NCBI GenBank assembly: GCA_039026235.1
Contig: JBCCMQ010000002.1
Coordinates: 248,001-312,000 of the forward strand
Length of the DNA stretch: 64,000 bases
Source of the DNA: JBCCMQ01 sp039026235
Lineage (GTDB): Bacteria; Pseudomonadota; Alphaproteobacteria; Rhodobacterales; Rhodobacteraceae
Direction of reading: 5' to 3'
Shown piece by piece: positions 6,725 through 15,509 of the stretch (position 1 is its first letter; each line of letters starts with the position of its first letter). The notes below the pieces were generated by a model that was not told where the DNA came from, searched no databases, and saw nothing but the letters and a program-made list of their open reading frames with translations. Both the position numbers and the translations under genes were made by a program.

Positions 6725-9646
6725 ATGTTTAAAGCAATCCTGGGCAGCATCGCAACGCGTCTGGCACTTGTCACCGCCCTGATGGCGGCCGCCGTTGGAA
6801 CTGGCCTTTACATGAGCAACCGCGCGTTCGATAGGAACGTTGCAGATCTCAGAGGCTTGGCGGGTGGGCTTCTGCCAGAAGCGCAACGCGCCAGTGAGCT
6901 CGTGGCGACGGTGAAGTCTGCAAATGTCGCGCTGCTTGAGATTCTCGTGGCGGACACGGCCACCGATGTGGCTGCCGCCCGCCGGACCGCAACCGAGACA
7001 CTTGAGAGCGTCGATGAGATCGCATCCGGCTACGCACCCTCTGCGCGTGCCGAAATGCAAGACATTACCGGCGCGATTAGCGCCTCCATTGCTGGTCTCT
7101 CGCAAGGTCTTCTTGAAGAATTCGAGCTGCGCGAGAGCGTACAGGCGGTTCTCGCAAAACTCGAACTGGATGTGCAGGCCGCATCCGACATACTTGAAGC
7201 TGAAATTGATCGTACACGCGTCAGTCTCTCCGCAGGCGGTTCGGCGACCGTTGACACGGTGACGGCCACGCTGGGTGGCATCGTGGACCGTGACGTCCTG
7301 GTTTTGCGACTGACGCTTGGGATACAGGCGGATGCGAACCTTTTGGGCGGCGCACTGCTGGCGATGTCCGATACCGCCGACGAAGCCTTAAAATCAACGA
7401 TGCTAAACCTTGCGACTACGGCGCTTGGCAGTATTGACGCTGCCCTGGTTGATCTTGACGATATGGATATGGCTGGAGTCGATCTCGCCACGGTCCGCGC
7501 TGATATCGATTTCTTTCGTGATGCGCTTGGCGCAAACAGTTTCATCCTCAGCCAGTTGCGCAACGACTTGCTTGCGACACTTCAGAAAACCGAAGCGGAA
7601 CTGACTGCCGTACTTGACGGACTTGTTGCAAAGCTTGAACGCAGTTCCCTACAGGCAAGCACCGGAAACGCCGATGCCATTCGGAACTTGCTGGGAGGTC
7701 CCGTTGAGCAGATCGTTGTGATCGGCGAATTGGAAACTGCGCTTTCCAAGCTTCTGGCCGACGGTCTTCTGGTGTCCGTATCGGGCGATGCGGAGGCGTT
7801 GGTTGCTTCGAGAAAGCGGTTCTCGGTCGCCGGAGAAGAACTTAGCCGGGCTGCGGCTGGGTCTTCCGAAGGTTTCAGGGCACGTATCAACGGTCTGCTT
7901 GCCGCGGTCGAAGGTTCGGGCTCGCTACCAGCGACCGTGGAGCGTTTGATCGATGTGCGGGGCACCACGGAAGCACGCGCAATCGAAACCGCAATCCACG
8001 TGGCGCAGATCAGCGACTTTGTTTCAGCCATTGGCGCAGAATCGCTGTCGCAGATCGACAAAGCCGCCGTCAATATGTCCGAAGTCGCGCGGACTGCTCA
8101 GTCGGGCTTGCGCTTGGCTCTGATTGCAAGCGCGCTGATCTTTGTGCTCATGGGGCTTGTTGTCCAGTTCTCCGTCGTTCGGCCACTTTTGCGGCTCTGT
8201 CGCACCACCGAACGGTTGGCGGCGGGCGATCTCGATTCGGTCTCCATCGGTCGCGCAGGCCATGGCGAAATTGGCCGGCTAAATAAGGCCCTGATGGTTT
8301 TCCGGGACAGCCTGGCGGAGAAGGCCGAGCTTGAAAAAAACGAGGCAGCACTCCGTGAAGCGGCCGAGGCTGAACGTGCTGCGGCGCTTAAAGCAGAACG
8401 GGAACAGGAAGAAACAGCCCGCGCAGAGAAGACCGCGGCCGAAGAAAAGGAAAGGCAGCGCGAAGCCGAAGCCGAGGCCGAACGCGAAGCCGCCCGCAAA
8501 GTCGCCGAAGAAGCCCGGCTTCAGCAAATCAAACAGCAGGAGACGGTTGTCGGGGCACTTGCCACCGCCTTGGAAAAACTGTCGGTTGGGAACCTCGATG
8601 CGCGCATTACCACCTCATTTCCAGAGGGATATGAACAGCTGAGGCTCGACTTCAACAAGGCAATCGAAAATCTGTCGATGACCGTTTCAGAGATCCGCGG
8701 GAGCGGTCAGATAATCCACCGCTCGACGGCTGATATCTCTGCGTCGGCTCTGGATCTTTCGCGCCGGACTGAGCTTTCGGCTGCCACATTGGAGGAAACC
8801 GCCGCAGCCATGGATCAGTTGACCGCGGCGATCAAGACCTCGGCAAATGGTGCTCAGCAGGCCCAGGAAGTGGTGTCCGATGCCCGTGCGCGTGCTGAGG
8901 ATGGTCGCGAAGTTGTCGAAGCGACGGTCGGCGTGATGGACGAGATCTCAAAGTCTTCGGAGATGATCACGCGGATTACCGGTGTCATTGACGACATTGC
9001 ATTCCAGACCAATTTGCTTGCACTTAATGCTGGGGTCGAGGCCGCCCGGGCAGGGGAGGCAGGACGGGGATTTGCCGTGGTTGCCTCCGAAGTGCGGGGT
9101 CTCGCCCAGCGGTCGTCGGAGGCCGCCAAGGAAATCAGCACCTTGATTGCCGACAGCGGCAATCATGTCTCCCGGGGCGTTGACATGGTCGGGCGCACCG
9201 GAAAAGCGCTAGAGGCGATTACGGTATCGGTTTCCCAAACCTCGGAGAAAGTGACAGAAATCGCGAACTCTGCATCAGAGCAGGCGGCCGGCATCGACGA
9301 TATGAACCGCGCACTGTCAGAATTGGATCAGGTCACGCAGCAAAATGCCGCCATGTTCGAGGAAACCACAGCTGCCAGCACAACTTTGACGCAAGAGACG
9401 GACAGCCTTGCCACTGCTCTTGATCAATTCAACCTTGCCACCGAGCCCGTCGACGGCGGATCAGTTCACGTCCTTGAGGTGCCAGGCGCCGAGGCAAATG
9501 CCGCGTCCCAAACGCCCCTTGCACCAAAGAGCGGTCAGTCTGCGGTAGAAGCGATGAAAGGATCCGCCGTAAATTCTGGCGCCGCCACGGCCGCAGCAAT
9601 CGATCTGGTGGGCCATGACCAAGAGGACGACTGGTCCGACTTCTAG
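6725..9646 (+). CDS. Methyl-accepting chemotaxis protein
   Basis: A chemoreceptor of 973 residues from the ATG at 6725 (GGAGAG upstream; a longer in-frame start at 6593 lacks support). TM1 is at about residues 8-26, followed by an unusually long helical periplasmic sensor of some 430 residues. TM2 is at about 461-484, then a HAMP domain. A charged coiled coil rich in E/A/K/R (about 532-608) leads to a second HAMP-like segment (about 612-658) and the signalling domain, whose hairpin tip IDDIAFQTNLLALNAGVEAARAGE is at about 755-780. The C-terminus DDWSDF resembles a tether for adaptation enzymes. The ligand is unknown, and no che genes are nearby. Confidence 0.93.
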   Translation: MFKAILGSIATRLALVTALMAAAVGTGLYMSNRAFDRNVADLRGLAGGLLPEAQRASELVATVKSANVALLEILVADTATDVAAARRTATETLESVDEIASGYAPSARAEMQDITGAISASIAGLSQGLLEEFELRESVQAVLAKLELDVQAASDILEAEIDRTRVSLSAGGSATVDTVTATLGGIVDRDVLVLRLTLGIQADANLLGGALLAMSDTADEALKSTMLNLATTALGSIDAALVDLDDMDMAGVDLATVRADIDFFRDALGANSFILSQLRNDLLATLQKTEAELTAVLDGLVAKLERSSLQASTGNADAIRNLLGGPVEQIVVIGELETALSKLLADGLLVSVSGDAEALVASRKRFSVAGEELSRAAAGSSEGFRARINGLLAAVEGSGSLPATVERLIDVRGTTEARAIETAIHVAQISDFVSAIGAESLSQIDKAAVNMSEVARTAQSGLRLALIASALIFVLMGLVVQFSVVRPLLRLCRTTERLAAGDLDSVSIGRAGHGEIGRLNKALMVFRDSLAEKAELEKNEAALREAAEAERAAALKAEREQEETARAEKTAAEEKERQREAEAEAEREAARKVAEEARLQQIKQQETVVGALATALEKLSVGNLDARITTSFPEGYEQLRLDFNKAIENLSMTVSEIRGSGQIIHRSTADISASALDLSRRTELSAATLEETAAAMDQLTAAIKTSANGAQQAQEVVSDARARAEDGREVVEATVGVMDEISKSSEMITRITGVIDDIAFQTNLLALNAGVEAARAGEAGRGFAVVASEVRGLAQRSSEAAKEISTLIADSGNHVSRGVDMVGRTGKALEAITVSVSQTSEKVTEIANSASEQAAGIDDMNRALSELDQVTQQNAAMFEETTAASTTLTQETDSLATALDQFNLATEPVDGGSVHVLEVPGAEANAASQTPLAPKSGQSAVEAMKGSAVNSGAATAAAIDLVGHDQEDDWSDF

Positions 9647-9927
9647 AGGCCTCGCGCTACCTACACATCCGGCTGATTTTAGCCTGTGCGTGGTTGCAAG
9701 GACCCTGCGCAGGCGGTCGGCGTTTGAGTGTCATAATGACTTCGGGAAGCCGTATTTGCCGTCATGACCGATCAGCTGGCAGGAGGGCGAATAGGCTCGA
9801 CGAAAAGCCCGCGGCCACTGGACGCAAGCCCAGAGAATTGATCAAGCGGCATCTTGCCCTTTTGCCTCCTTCAGCGTTTTATCGATCCACCACCGCGCTG
9901 ATGCGGTGCGCGTTCAAGGAGGCGGAT

Positions 9928-10665
9928 GTGACCGCTCAGATTTTTCGCCGCATGATGATCGCCGTACTTGCCATCTTTTGCATTGGCGCCAGTGGGTCTG
10001 CCCATGATCTGGATCCGGAGGCGGTGAAACGTCTGGCCCTGGAAGCGATACTGGAAAACCCCGAGATTGTCATGGAGGCCGTCCAACTGCTTGAACGGCG
10101 CGAGGCTGCGGAACGCGAACGTCAGGCAGCTTCGGCGCTGGTCGCAGAACGCAGGCGGTTGGAGAACGATCCGAATGCCCCGGTGGTTGGCAATCCGATG
10201 GGCTCGGTGACAGTGGTTGAGTTCTTCGACTACAACTGCCCGTATTGCCGCCGGGCAAAAGTGCAGCTTGATGCCGTTCTGCGTTCCGACGACGATGTGC
10301 GCGTTGTGCTGCGTGAGTGGCCGATACTCGGCGAAGAGAGCGTGTTCGCGGCCCGGGCCGCGCTCGCTGCGCGCAAACAGGACAAGTATGTCGTCTTTCA
10401 CGACGCCTTGATGGCGCTTCGCGGGCGCGCAAACGAAGCCTCGGTCATGCAGGTGGCGCGACAGGTCGGCCTTGATGTGGCGCAGCTCCGCACGGACATG
10501 GATGCCCCCGAAATCGACGCCCATATCGACGCTTCGATGGAGTTGGCCCGGTCCATCGGTTTTAGCGGCACACCATCGTTTGTGGTGGGCGATACACTTG
10601 TGCCCGGCTTCATCGAGGCCGATGCCATGAGTGCGCACATCGAGAAGGCTCGCGAGGGAAGTTAA
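9928..10665 (+). CDS. DsbA family thiol:disulfide oxidoreductase
   Basis: A 245-residue periplasmic thioredoxin-fold protein. GTG at 9928 is chosen because AAGGAGG lies just upstream; ATG at 9901 and longer forms exist in frame. A signal peptide covers about residues 1-25 (RRMMIAVLAIFCIGASGSA). A helical segment with ERREAAERERQAA precedes the thioredoxin domain, with VVEFFDYNCPYCRRAK holding the CPYC active site and SGTPSFVVGD the cis-Pro loop. It resembles the ScsC/Com1-like DsbA group that forms or isomerises disulfides in exported proteins. No DsbB partner is adjacent. Confidence 0.88.
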   Translation: MTAQIFRRMMIAVLAIFCIGASGSAHDLDPEAVKRLALEAILENPEIVMEAVQLLERREAAERERQAASALVAERRRLENDPNAPVVGNPMGSVTVVEFFDYNCPYCRRAKVQLDAVLRSDDDVRVVLREWPILGEESVFAARAALAARKQDKYVVFHDALMALRGRANEASVMQVARQVGLDVAQLRTDMDAPEIDAHIDASMELARSIGFSGTPSFVVGDTLVPGFIEADAMSAHIEKAREGS

Positions 10666-10852
10666 GCCTTCCGGTCGTCGGGGGGCCGACGCCCCTCAGG
10701 CAAGGCGTTCTACGTTGCCGGACGGTATCGGGCAAAGGATCGAAAAACCGAAAAATTAATCTTTGTTCACTTGTTCGGTCAGAAAATTAAAGCCGACCGT
10801 TTGGTGGCAGCCTGTGCCGCCAATGGCACGAAGTGCCCGCGCGTCCCGCGCC

Positions 10853-11014
10853 CTAGTCCTTCTTGAAGACGTTGAACTGATCGACAAAGACACGCTGCGC
10901 AGCCTCTACCATTGCCTGATAGGCCCGTGCCGTGAATTCCGCTTGTTTGTCGGACGGCACGAACAGTTCTTTGAATTCCTCGGGAGAACATTCGATTTCG
11001 ACTTTGATCTTCAC
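10853..11014 (-). CDS. Small DUF6489-like protein
   Basis: A 53-residue ORF read directly from the sequence: it starts KIKVEIECSPEEFKEFF and ends DQFNVFKKD. The opening KxKVEIxCSPEE and the helical remainder with QAMVEAAQR resemble the short DUF6489 proteins of Rhodobacterales, whose function is unknown. The start is GTG at 11014 with AGGGAA about 8 nt upstream. The gene stands alone between convergent and unassigned sequence. Confidence 0.65.
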   Translation of the reverse strand: MKIKVEIECSPEEFKELFVPSDKQAEFTARAYQAMVEAAQRVFVDQFNVFKKD

Positions 11015-11490
11015 GTATTTGTTCCCTGATTTTTGCCCCGGAAACTCTGTGCACCAAGGGTCTGCTTGGCAAGCTGCAGAAAGACCGGCGGACTGCAGCC
11101 GTGCCCTAGCCGAACCGACCTTTTTTGCGGACTTGCCCGCAGTTTCGCCTTAATGCCACGTGCGGGGCGGGTTCTAAAGGGCCAGTATATCGGTTCGGCG
11201 CACAGATGCAGCGGATCCGGGAACCTTAACTGAAACCAGACCCACGACGGCATGGTGGATGTGGCCCAAGCATCTTTGGTATGCGTGGTGTGGCATTTGA
11301 CGAAGCCAAGTAAGCCATCCACGTCCGGAATTGGTTACTCACTCTTTTTTGAAGCTTGCTGTCGATATTATCCACAGGCTCATGCAAGCGGCCGCCCACT
11401 TTAGGATGCGCATAAGCCGGTTGAGGCAAAAGGGCAGCTGAGGATGCGTTTAGCGCTTCTGTGGCCTGTTAGGTTTCACCAGTGCTGGTT
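11015..11490. other. Intergenic region with no recognised gene
   Basis: About 475 nt between the DUF6489-like gene and the terminator hairpin of the DUF1127 genes. Short open frames occur on both strands, but none shows a known motif together with a ribosome binding site. The promoter of the DUF6489-like gene should lie at its left end. Confidence 0.45.
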
Positions 11491-11517
11491 GTGCCGGGCG
11501 CAAAAATCGCCCGGCAC
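11491..11517 (-). terminator. Hairpin terminator after DUF1127 genes
   Basis: GTGCCGGGCG (11491-11500) and CGCCCGGCAC (11508-11517) form a perfect 10-bp stem with a 7-nt loop, 16 nt past the stop of the minus-strand DUF1127 gene. No long U-run follows, so it may terminate with help or stabilise the 3-prime end. Confidence 0.6.
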
Positions 11518-11533
11518 GCGGGATTGCATGGGC

Positions 11534-11737
11534 CTAGGCCGAGCGGCGTTTCGTGCCCGCGACGGCAAGACCCTCTTGGGTTAGGTCGGATCGCGCGAGG
11601 CCGATATCGGAAAGCTCACGGTCCGAAAATCGGGTCAACTGGCAAAGCGCGGCGGAAAGTGCCGCAGTGTCTGTTTCGTTTTTTGCCGGTTTACTCTCCG
11701 ACCAACGTAAACGCCCGAGACGGCCAGCGAAAATCAC
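11534..11737 (-). CDS. DUF1127 domain protein (second of tandem pair)
   Basis: A 67-residue basic protein whose C-terminal half, LTRFSDRELSDIGLARSDLTQEG, is a DUF1127 motif (RELxDIGLxRxDI). The preferred start is GTG at 11737, whose TG is shared with the TGA of the upstream DUF1127 gene (GTGA overlap), implying translational coupling; an ATG at 11797 would overlap it by 64 nt. Small DUF1127 proteins are RNA- or stress-related in some alphaproteobacteria, but this one has no assigned role. Confidence 0.68.
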   Translation of the reverse strand: MIFAGRLGRLRWSESKPAKNETDTAALSAALCQLTRFSDRELSDIGLARSDLTQEGLAVAGTKRRSA

Positions 11738-11976
11738 CGCAGCACCCACCGAAAAAGCGAAGTGCGGTGGCGCTGACGCTCTGCCTCGATCTGACAACGC
11801 GAAACGCCGATGTCGCGCAGGATATGATCCGGCAATTCGATCATTCGGTCATAATCGTGTGAAACACGCGCAAAGTTGCGCGCGGACTGGACCCATCCGC
11901 TCAAGATCTTCTTGAATGAGATCGGTTCTTGGTGTTCGTGGGCTCCGGGTTCAAACGTGTTTGGCTTCAAAGACAT
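11734..11976 (-). CDS. DUF1127 domain protein (first of tandem pair)
   Basis: An 80-residue protein with the C-terminal signature YDRMIELPDHILRDIGVSRCQIEAER, a DUF1127 motif. The ATG at 11976 begins SLKPNTFEP; an in-frame ATG at 12006 is possible. The SD is weak (AGAAAG). It precedes and overlaps a second DUF1127 gene by 4 nt and follows a candidate 54-codon ORF, forming a small-protein operon divergent from the large regulator at 12350. Co-regulation by that neighbour is plausible but inferred. Confidence 0.75.
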   Translation of the reverse strand: MSLKPNTFEPGAHEHQEPISFKKILSGWVQSARNFARVSHDYDRMIELPDHILRDIGVSRCQIEAERQRHRTSLFRWVLR

Positions 11977-12012
11977 TGTCTGTTTTCTTTCTGATTTGCA
12001 TGCCAAGCGGTG

Positions 12013-12177
12013 TCAGCGCTTGGCGGTGATACCGACTTGATGGGTCTGCAAATGACCCGTCCGAAGGATGTTTTTGGTGGCTTGGCAGAAATTACTGCCG
12101 CTAAGATCCGCCTGCAGGCGTCGGCTGCCGCGGCGCGAGGCCGTGGCACAGCCGAGGGTGTGCATGTCAAGCGTCAT
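12013..12177 (-). CDS. Candidate small ORF upstream of DUF1127 genes
   Basis: A 54-codon ORF beginning MTLDMHTLGCATASRRGSRR, basic and without a known domain. The support is a strong ribosome binding site (GGAGG, 5-nt spacer, ATG at 12177) and its place 36 nt before the DUF1127 pair on the same strand. It could be a real small protein or the upstream part of the transcript. Confidence 0.4.
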   Translation of the reverse strand: MTLDMHTLGCATASRRGSRRLQADLSGSNFCQATKNILRTGHLQTHQVGITAKR

Positions 12178-12349
12178 GAAGTCCTCCATTGTTGCTTTTT
12201 GGAATTGGTTTCGGTTCAAAGCACCGGACCGGATGTAGGGTTTAACAAGCGAATTGGGTGCTGGCTTGAAGGCGGTCTGCTGATTTTCTGAAGAGGTCCT
12301 GAAGATCAGTTTATTTTTTTTCAATTAGACCGGGTTTGGGAGCCTGGAT

Positions 12350-15300
12350 GTGATCTATCTCTTCGGAAGTTGTAGGCTGGACACCGCGCGTCGCGTTTTG
12401 GAACGACACGGCGCACCGGTTCACGTTGAGCCGCAAGTATTTGATTTAATTTGTTATCTGGTTCAAAATAGCGGGCGGGCGATTTCCAAGGATGAGATCT
12501 TTGATGCGATCTGGAAGGGTCGTGCCATCAGCGACGCGGTCCTGACAACCCGCATTCGCGGTGTGCGGCGTGCCATCGATGATGCGGGCAGCGATTCCAT
12601 GGTGCGGACGATTCACCGGGTGGGGTACGAATTTCTGCCCAAAGTCACCTCGCCCGACGGCGTGGATCTGATGCCTGCGCCCAGCGCAACTATGGACGCC
12701 TATCGCGCAGACAGTGAGGTGTTTGAACTGCGCCAGGTGATCGTCGCCGCGTTCCAGCCACGTCTTGCACTCAACAAACCCTTTGATCCTGACCGGCTCG
12801 ACCGTTTGGTATCGACCATTCGCAACCAACTGCCGGCGCGTTTGCTAGGGTCAGATGCGATCGAAGAAAGCATTGACGGCACAATCTTTGCCGTGATCGG
12901 CGTGACGACGGCTTATGCAGAGGATGTGATGCGTGCAGCCCGGCTTGCGCTTGATTTCGCGGATACGGCATCAGCTGGGGACGCGCGAATTGCAGTGGGA
13001 CTGGGCACCGGCACCATCGCCCGGTCATCAGGTTCGTTGCGGGGTGAGGCGCTTTTGCAGGTGACGCAGACCGTGGGCCGCGCCTCAACCGGACAGGTTC
13101 TTCTGTCGCAGCAAATTCTGCCCCATTTGCCGCCTCAGGCGGTGACCGCACCAGCTGGGGACATGGTGCGGCTGCTTGAGTTGGCGGATAAGCCACACGC
13201 GGTTCCGGAGGAGAGCAAGTTCGTGGGCCGTTTGGTCGAATTGGGGCTGATGCAGAGCGCCGTTCAGGCCATGGGTGAGAACGGGTCGGGAGGATGTATC
13301 ACGCTGGAAGGCGCAGCTGGGGTCGGCAAATCTCGAATGGTTGGTCGGGCCGTTGAAATGGTGCGGGCCGTCGGTGGGCGGGAAATCATCGCGTTTTCCC
13401 GCGAAATCAGCGCCGACGGTGTTCTCCACCGCAACATTATGCGCGGGCTGAACGAGATCGCGGACCAGGACAGACTGCCAAAGAAAGCCATGCCTGCAGC
13501 GGCGCGCGCCTTGTTGGAAGATGCCCCGGGTGAGCCGTCAATCGGGCGCGCGGTTCAGCACAGCAACAACCTGCTGCAAGCAATTGTCGGCATCCTGCGG
13601 GACATTTCCCGACATGACCCTCTTCTGATCGTGCTTGAGGATACGCATTGGATCGATGGTGAAAGCCGTCGTCTGGCCATCGAGTTGGCCGAGATTTGTT
13701 CCGAAATGCAGGTGATCCTTATGATCACGGCGCGGCCATCGGCGCGTGCATTTCTGGATGAGATCGCGACTGCAGCGCGGGGTGATATAGTCTCGCTCTC
13801 GCTCGGGCCGCTCAGCGCCCGGCAATCGCGCACTCTCATCGACAGGCTTGCACCAGAGATCGAGGCCACTGTCGCAGATCAACTCGTGGCGCGCTCAGAT
13901 GGCAATCCGTTGTTTTTAACCCGATTGATCGAGGCGTATCAGGCGCGTGGCAGCGCTTCGTTTGATTATGTGCCCGGCACTATTCAAAGCGTGGTTCAGG
14001 TCCAATTCGATCAACTGCCAGATTCGCAGAAGGCTGCTTTGCGGCAACTCGCAATTCTGGGGGAGCGATTTGAACGTCAGGTCGCCGAGATCCTCTTCGG
14101 AGCAGAGATGCTTGAGGCAGCAGTGACGCCCGGTTTCCTTCAAAGTCTCGGTCGTTGGATGAAATTCTCACACAACTTGGTCCGGGAAAGCATCTACGCC
14201 TCCATTCCGAAAGCCGACCGCTTGCGAGGCCATACTGAAGCTGCACGCACACTGGTCCCCTATGACCCCTTGCTCGCGGCCGAGCACGCAATGCTGGGTG
14301 ATCTCTCGGTTGCGCCGTCGATTTGTGTCCAGGTGGCGCGCGACACGTTCCATTTTCGGCGCCATGGACGTTCCGTCGAGCTTATCGAACAAGCGACCCG
14401 ACTGGATTGCACGGCCAACCAACGGGCGCAGTTGGAGGTGTTCCTGGGCTCCGCGAAAGTTGATCTCGGCCACGAAGCTGCCGCCATGGAGCATTATGAA
14501 GACGCCGCCGCGCGGGCAGAGAACGCAGTTCCTGCCGTCTTTGCCTTAGTGCGCATGGCCCGCCTTCATTGCCGATATGAAAGGCTGGATAGGGCATCCA
14601 CTGCACTCGATCGCGCTGACGATTGGCTCAGTCGGGACCCTGGCCCGGGCTACCTCGCGTCCGAAGTAGCTGATGCAAGGTCTTTGATTGCCTGGCATGC
14701 CCGCGACCCGATTAGGGCCATCCGCGAAGGTGAAAGCGCAGTCGCGGTATCGGATCACCCGCATGCAACGGGCCGGGCATTGATAGCCCTTGGATGGGGC
14801 TATTTCTCGAATGTCCAGTTCGACAAGGCCAGTGAGATCGGCGACCGCGGGCTGCAACTGGTCGAGGATAAGCAACTCAGGCTGGTTGAACCTGACATCC
14901 TGGCGCCAGCACTTCGATTTCGCTGGTACCATGATCCGGTGCCGGCGCGGCTTGATGATGCGAACGCTTTTGTCGACCGTGCCGATCAAATCGGGATACG
15001 GCTTGCGCGCATGCAAACCCGTGCGGCGCGGCTTGAGATTGCTTGGGAGCTGAACGACACATCCACCGTTCTGGACGATCTTGCCGCATTGGAGGAGGAG
15101 GTTACTCCGAACGATCGTTTGACATTCGCGACTATGCGCTTCTTTGAGGCGCTGCATGCGATCAGGCAGGGCGACGAGCCTGACCAGACCAAGCTCATTG
15201 ACTTCACGCACCGGGGGGCCGCGCCGGCCTTTTCGCCGGTGTTTGATCTGGTAGAGGGTCCGTCGGGCGAAAGACCTGCTTCGCCGACCCCGCTTGAACA

Positions 15301-15427
15301 GCTCTGGCACCAGCGCCTGTCTGGCAATGGCGACGCGCTTCGCCCATCTGGGCCATCTGATCCGGCGAAGGCATGGAAGACATTTGCCCAGGCTAACCCC
15401 CTTCGCACCGGGCAAGCGGGAACGTGA
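12350..15427 (+). CDS. Winged-helix regulator with cyclase-like, STAND ATPase and repeat domains
   Basis: 1025 residues. Residues 1-100 form an OmpR/CadC-type winged helix (DLICYLVQNSGRAISKDEIFDAIWKGR, then RTIHRVGYEFLPK). Residues about 120-280 resemble a degenerate class III nucleotide cyclase. A STAND-type ATPase follows, with Walker A GAAGVGKS at about 319-326 and Walker B LLIVLEDTHWID. The C-terminal 400 residues are helical and TPR-like. Such proteins sense a ligand or partner through ATPase and repeats and control transcription. GTG at 12350 has GGGAG 7 nt upstream. It diverges from the DUF1127 genes across an AT-rich gap that should hold both promoters. Confidence 0.85.
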   Translation: MIYLFGSCRLDTARRVLERHGAPVHVEPQVFDLICYLVQNSGRAISKDEIFDAIWKGRAISDAVLTTRIRGVRRAIDDAGSDSMVRTIHRVGYEFLPKVTSPDGVDLMPAPSATMDAYRADSEVFELRQVIVAAFQPRLALNKPFDPDRLDRLVSTIRNQLPARLLGSDAIEESIDGTIFAVIGVTTAYAEDVMRAARLALDFADTASAGDARIAVGLGTGTIARSSGSLRGEALLQVTQTVGRASTGQVLLSQQILPHLPPQAVTAPAGDMVRLLELADKPHAVPEESKFVGRLVELGLMQSAVQAMGENGSGGCITLEGAAGVGKSRMVGRAVEMVRAVGGREIIAFSREISADGVLHRNIMRGLNEIADQDRLPKKAMPAAARALLEDAPGEPSIGRAVQHSNNLLQAIVGILRDISRHDPLLIVLEDTHWIDGESRRLAIELAEICSEMQVILMITARPSARAFLDEIATAARGDIVSLSLGPLSARQSRTLIDRLAPEIEATVADQLVARSDGNPLFLTRLIEAYQARGSASFDYVPGTIQSVVQVQFDQLPDSQKAALRQLAILGERFERQVAEILFGAEMLEAAVTPGFLQSLGRWMKFSHNLVRESIYASIPKADRLRGHTEAARTLVPYDPLLAAEHAMLGDLSVAPSICVQVARDTFHFRRHGRSVELIEQATRLDCTANQRAQLEVFLGSAKVDLGHEAAAMEHYEDAAARAENAVPAVFALVRMARLHCRYERLDRASTALDRADDWLSRDPGPGYLASEVADARSLIAWHARDPIRAIREGESAVAVSDHPHATGRALIALGWGYFSNVQFDKASEIGDRGLQLVEDKQLRLVEPDILAPALRFRWYHDPVPARLDDANAFVDRADQIGIRLARMQTRAARLEIAWELNDTSTVLDDLAALEEEVTPNDRLTFATMRFFEALHAIRQGDEPDQTKLIDFTHRGAAPAFSPVFDLVEGPSGERPASPTPLEQLWHQRLSGNGDALRPSGPSDPAKAWKTFAQANPLRTGQAGT

Positions 15428-15509
15428 CTTTCCAACTCCGAATATAACAGACGTACCAACGATTTCAGTGTGTGGTCGGCCGTGACCCAGGGGCGGCGCA
15501 TGGGTTTCT

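Noticed and set aside
10666..10852. GC-rich GTCGG/CCGAC hairpin after the DsbA-like gene
   Set aside because: Only a 5-bp stem and no U-run, so not called as a terminator.
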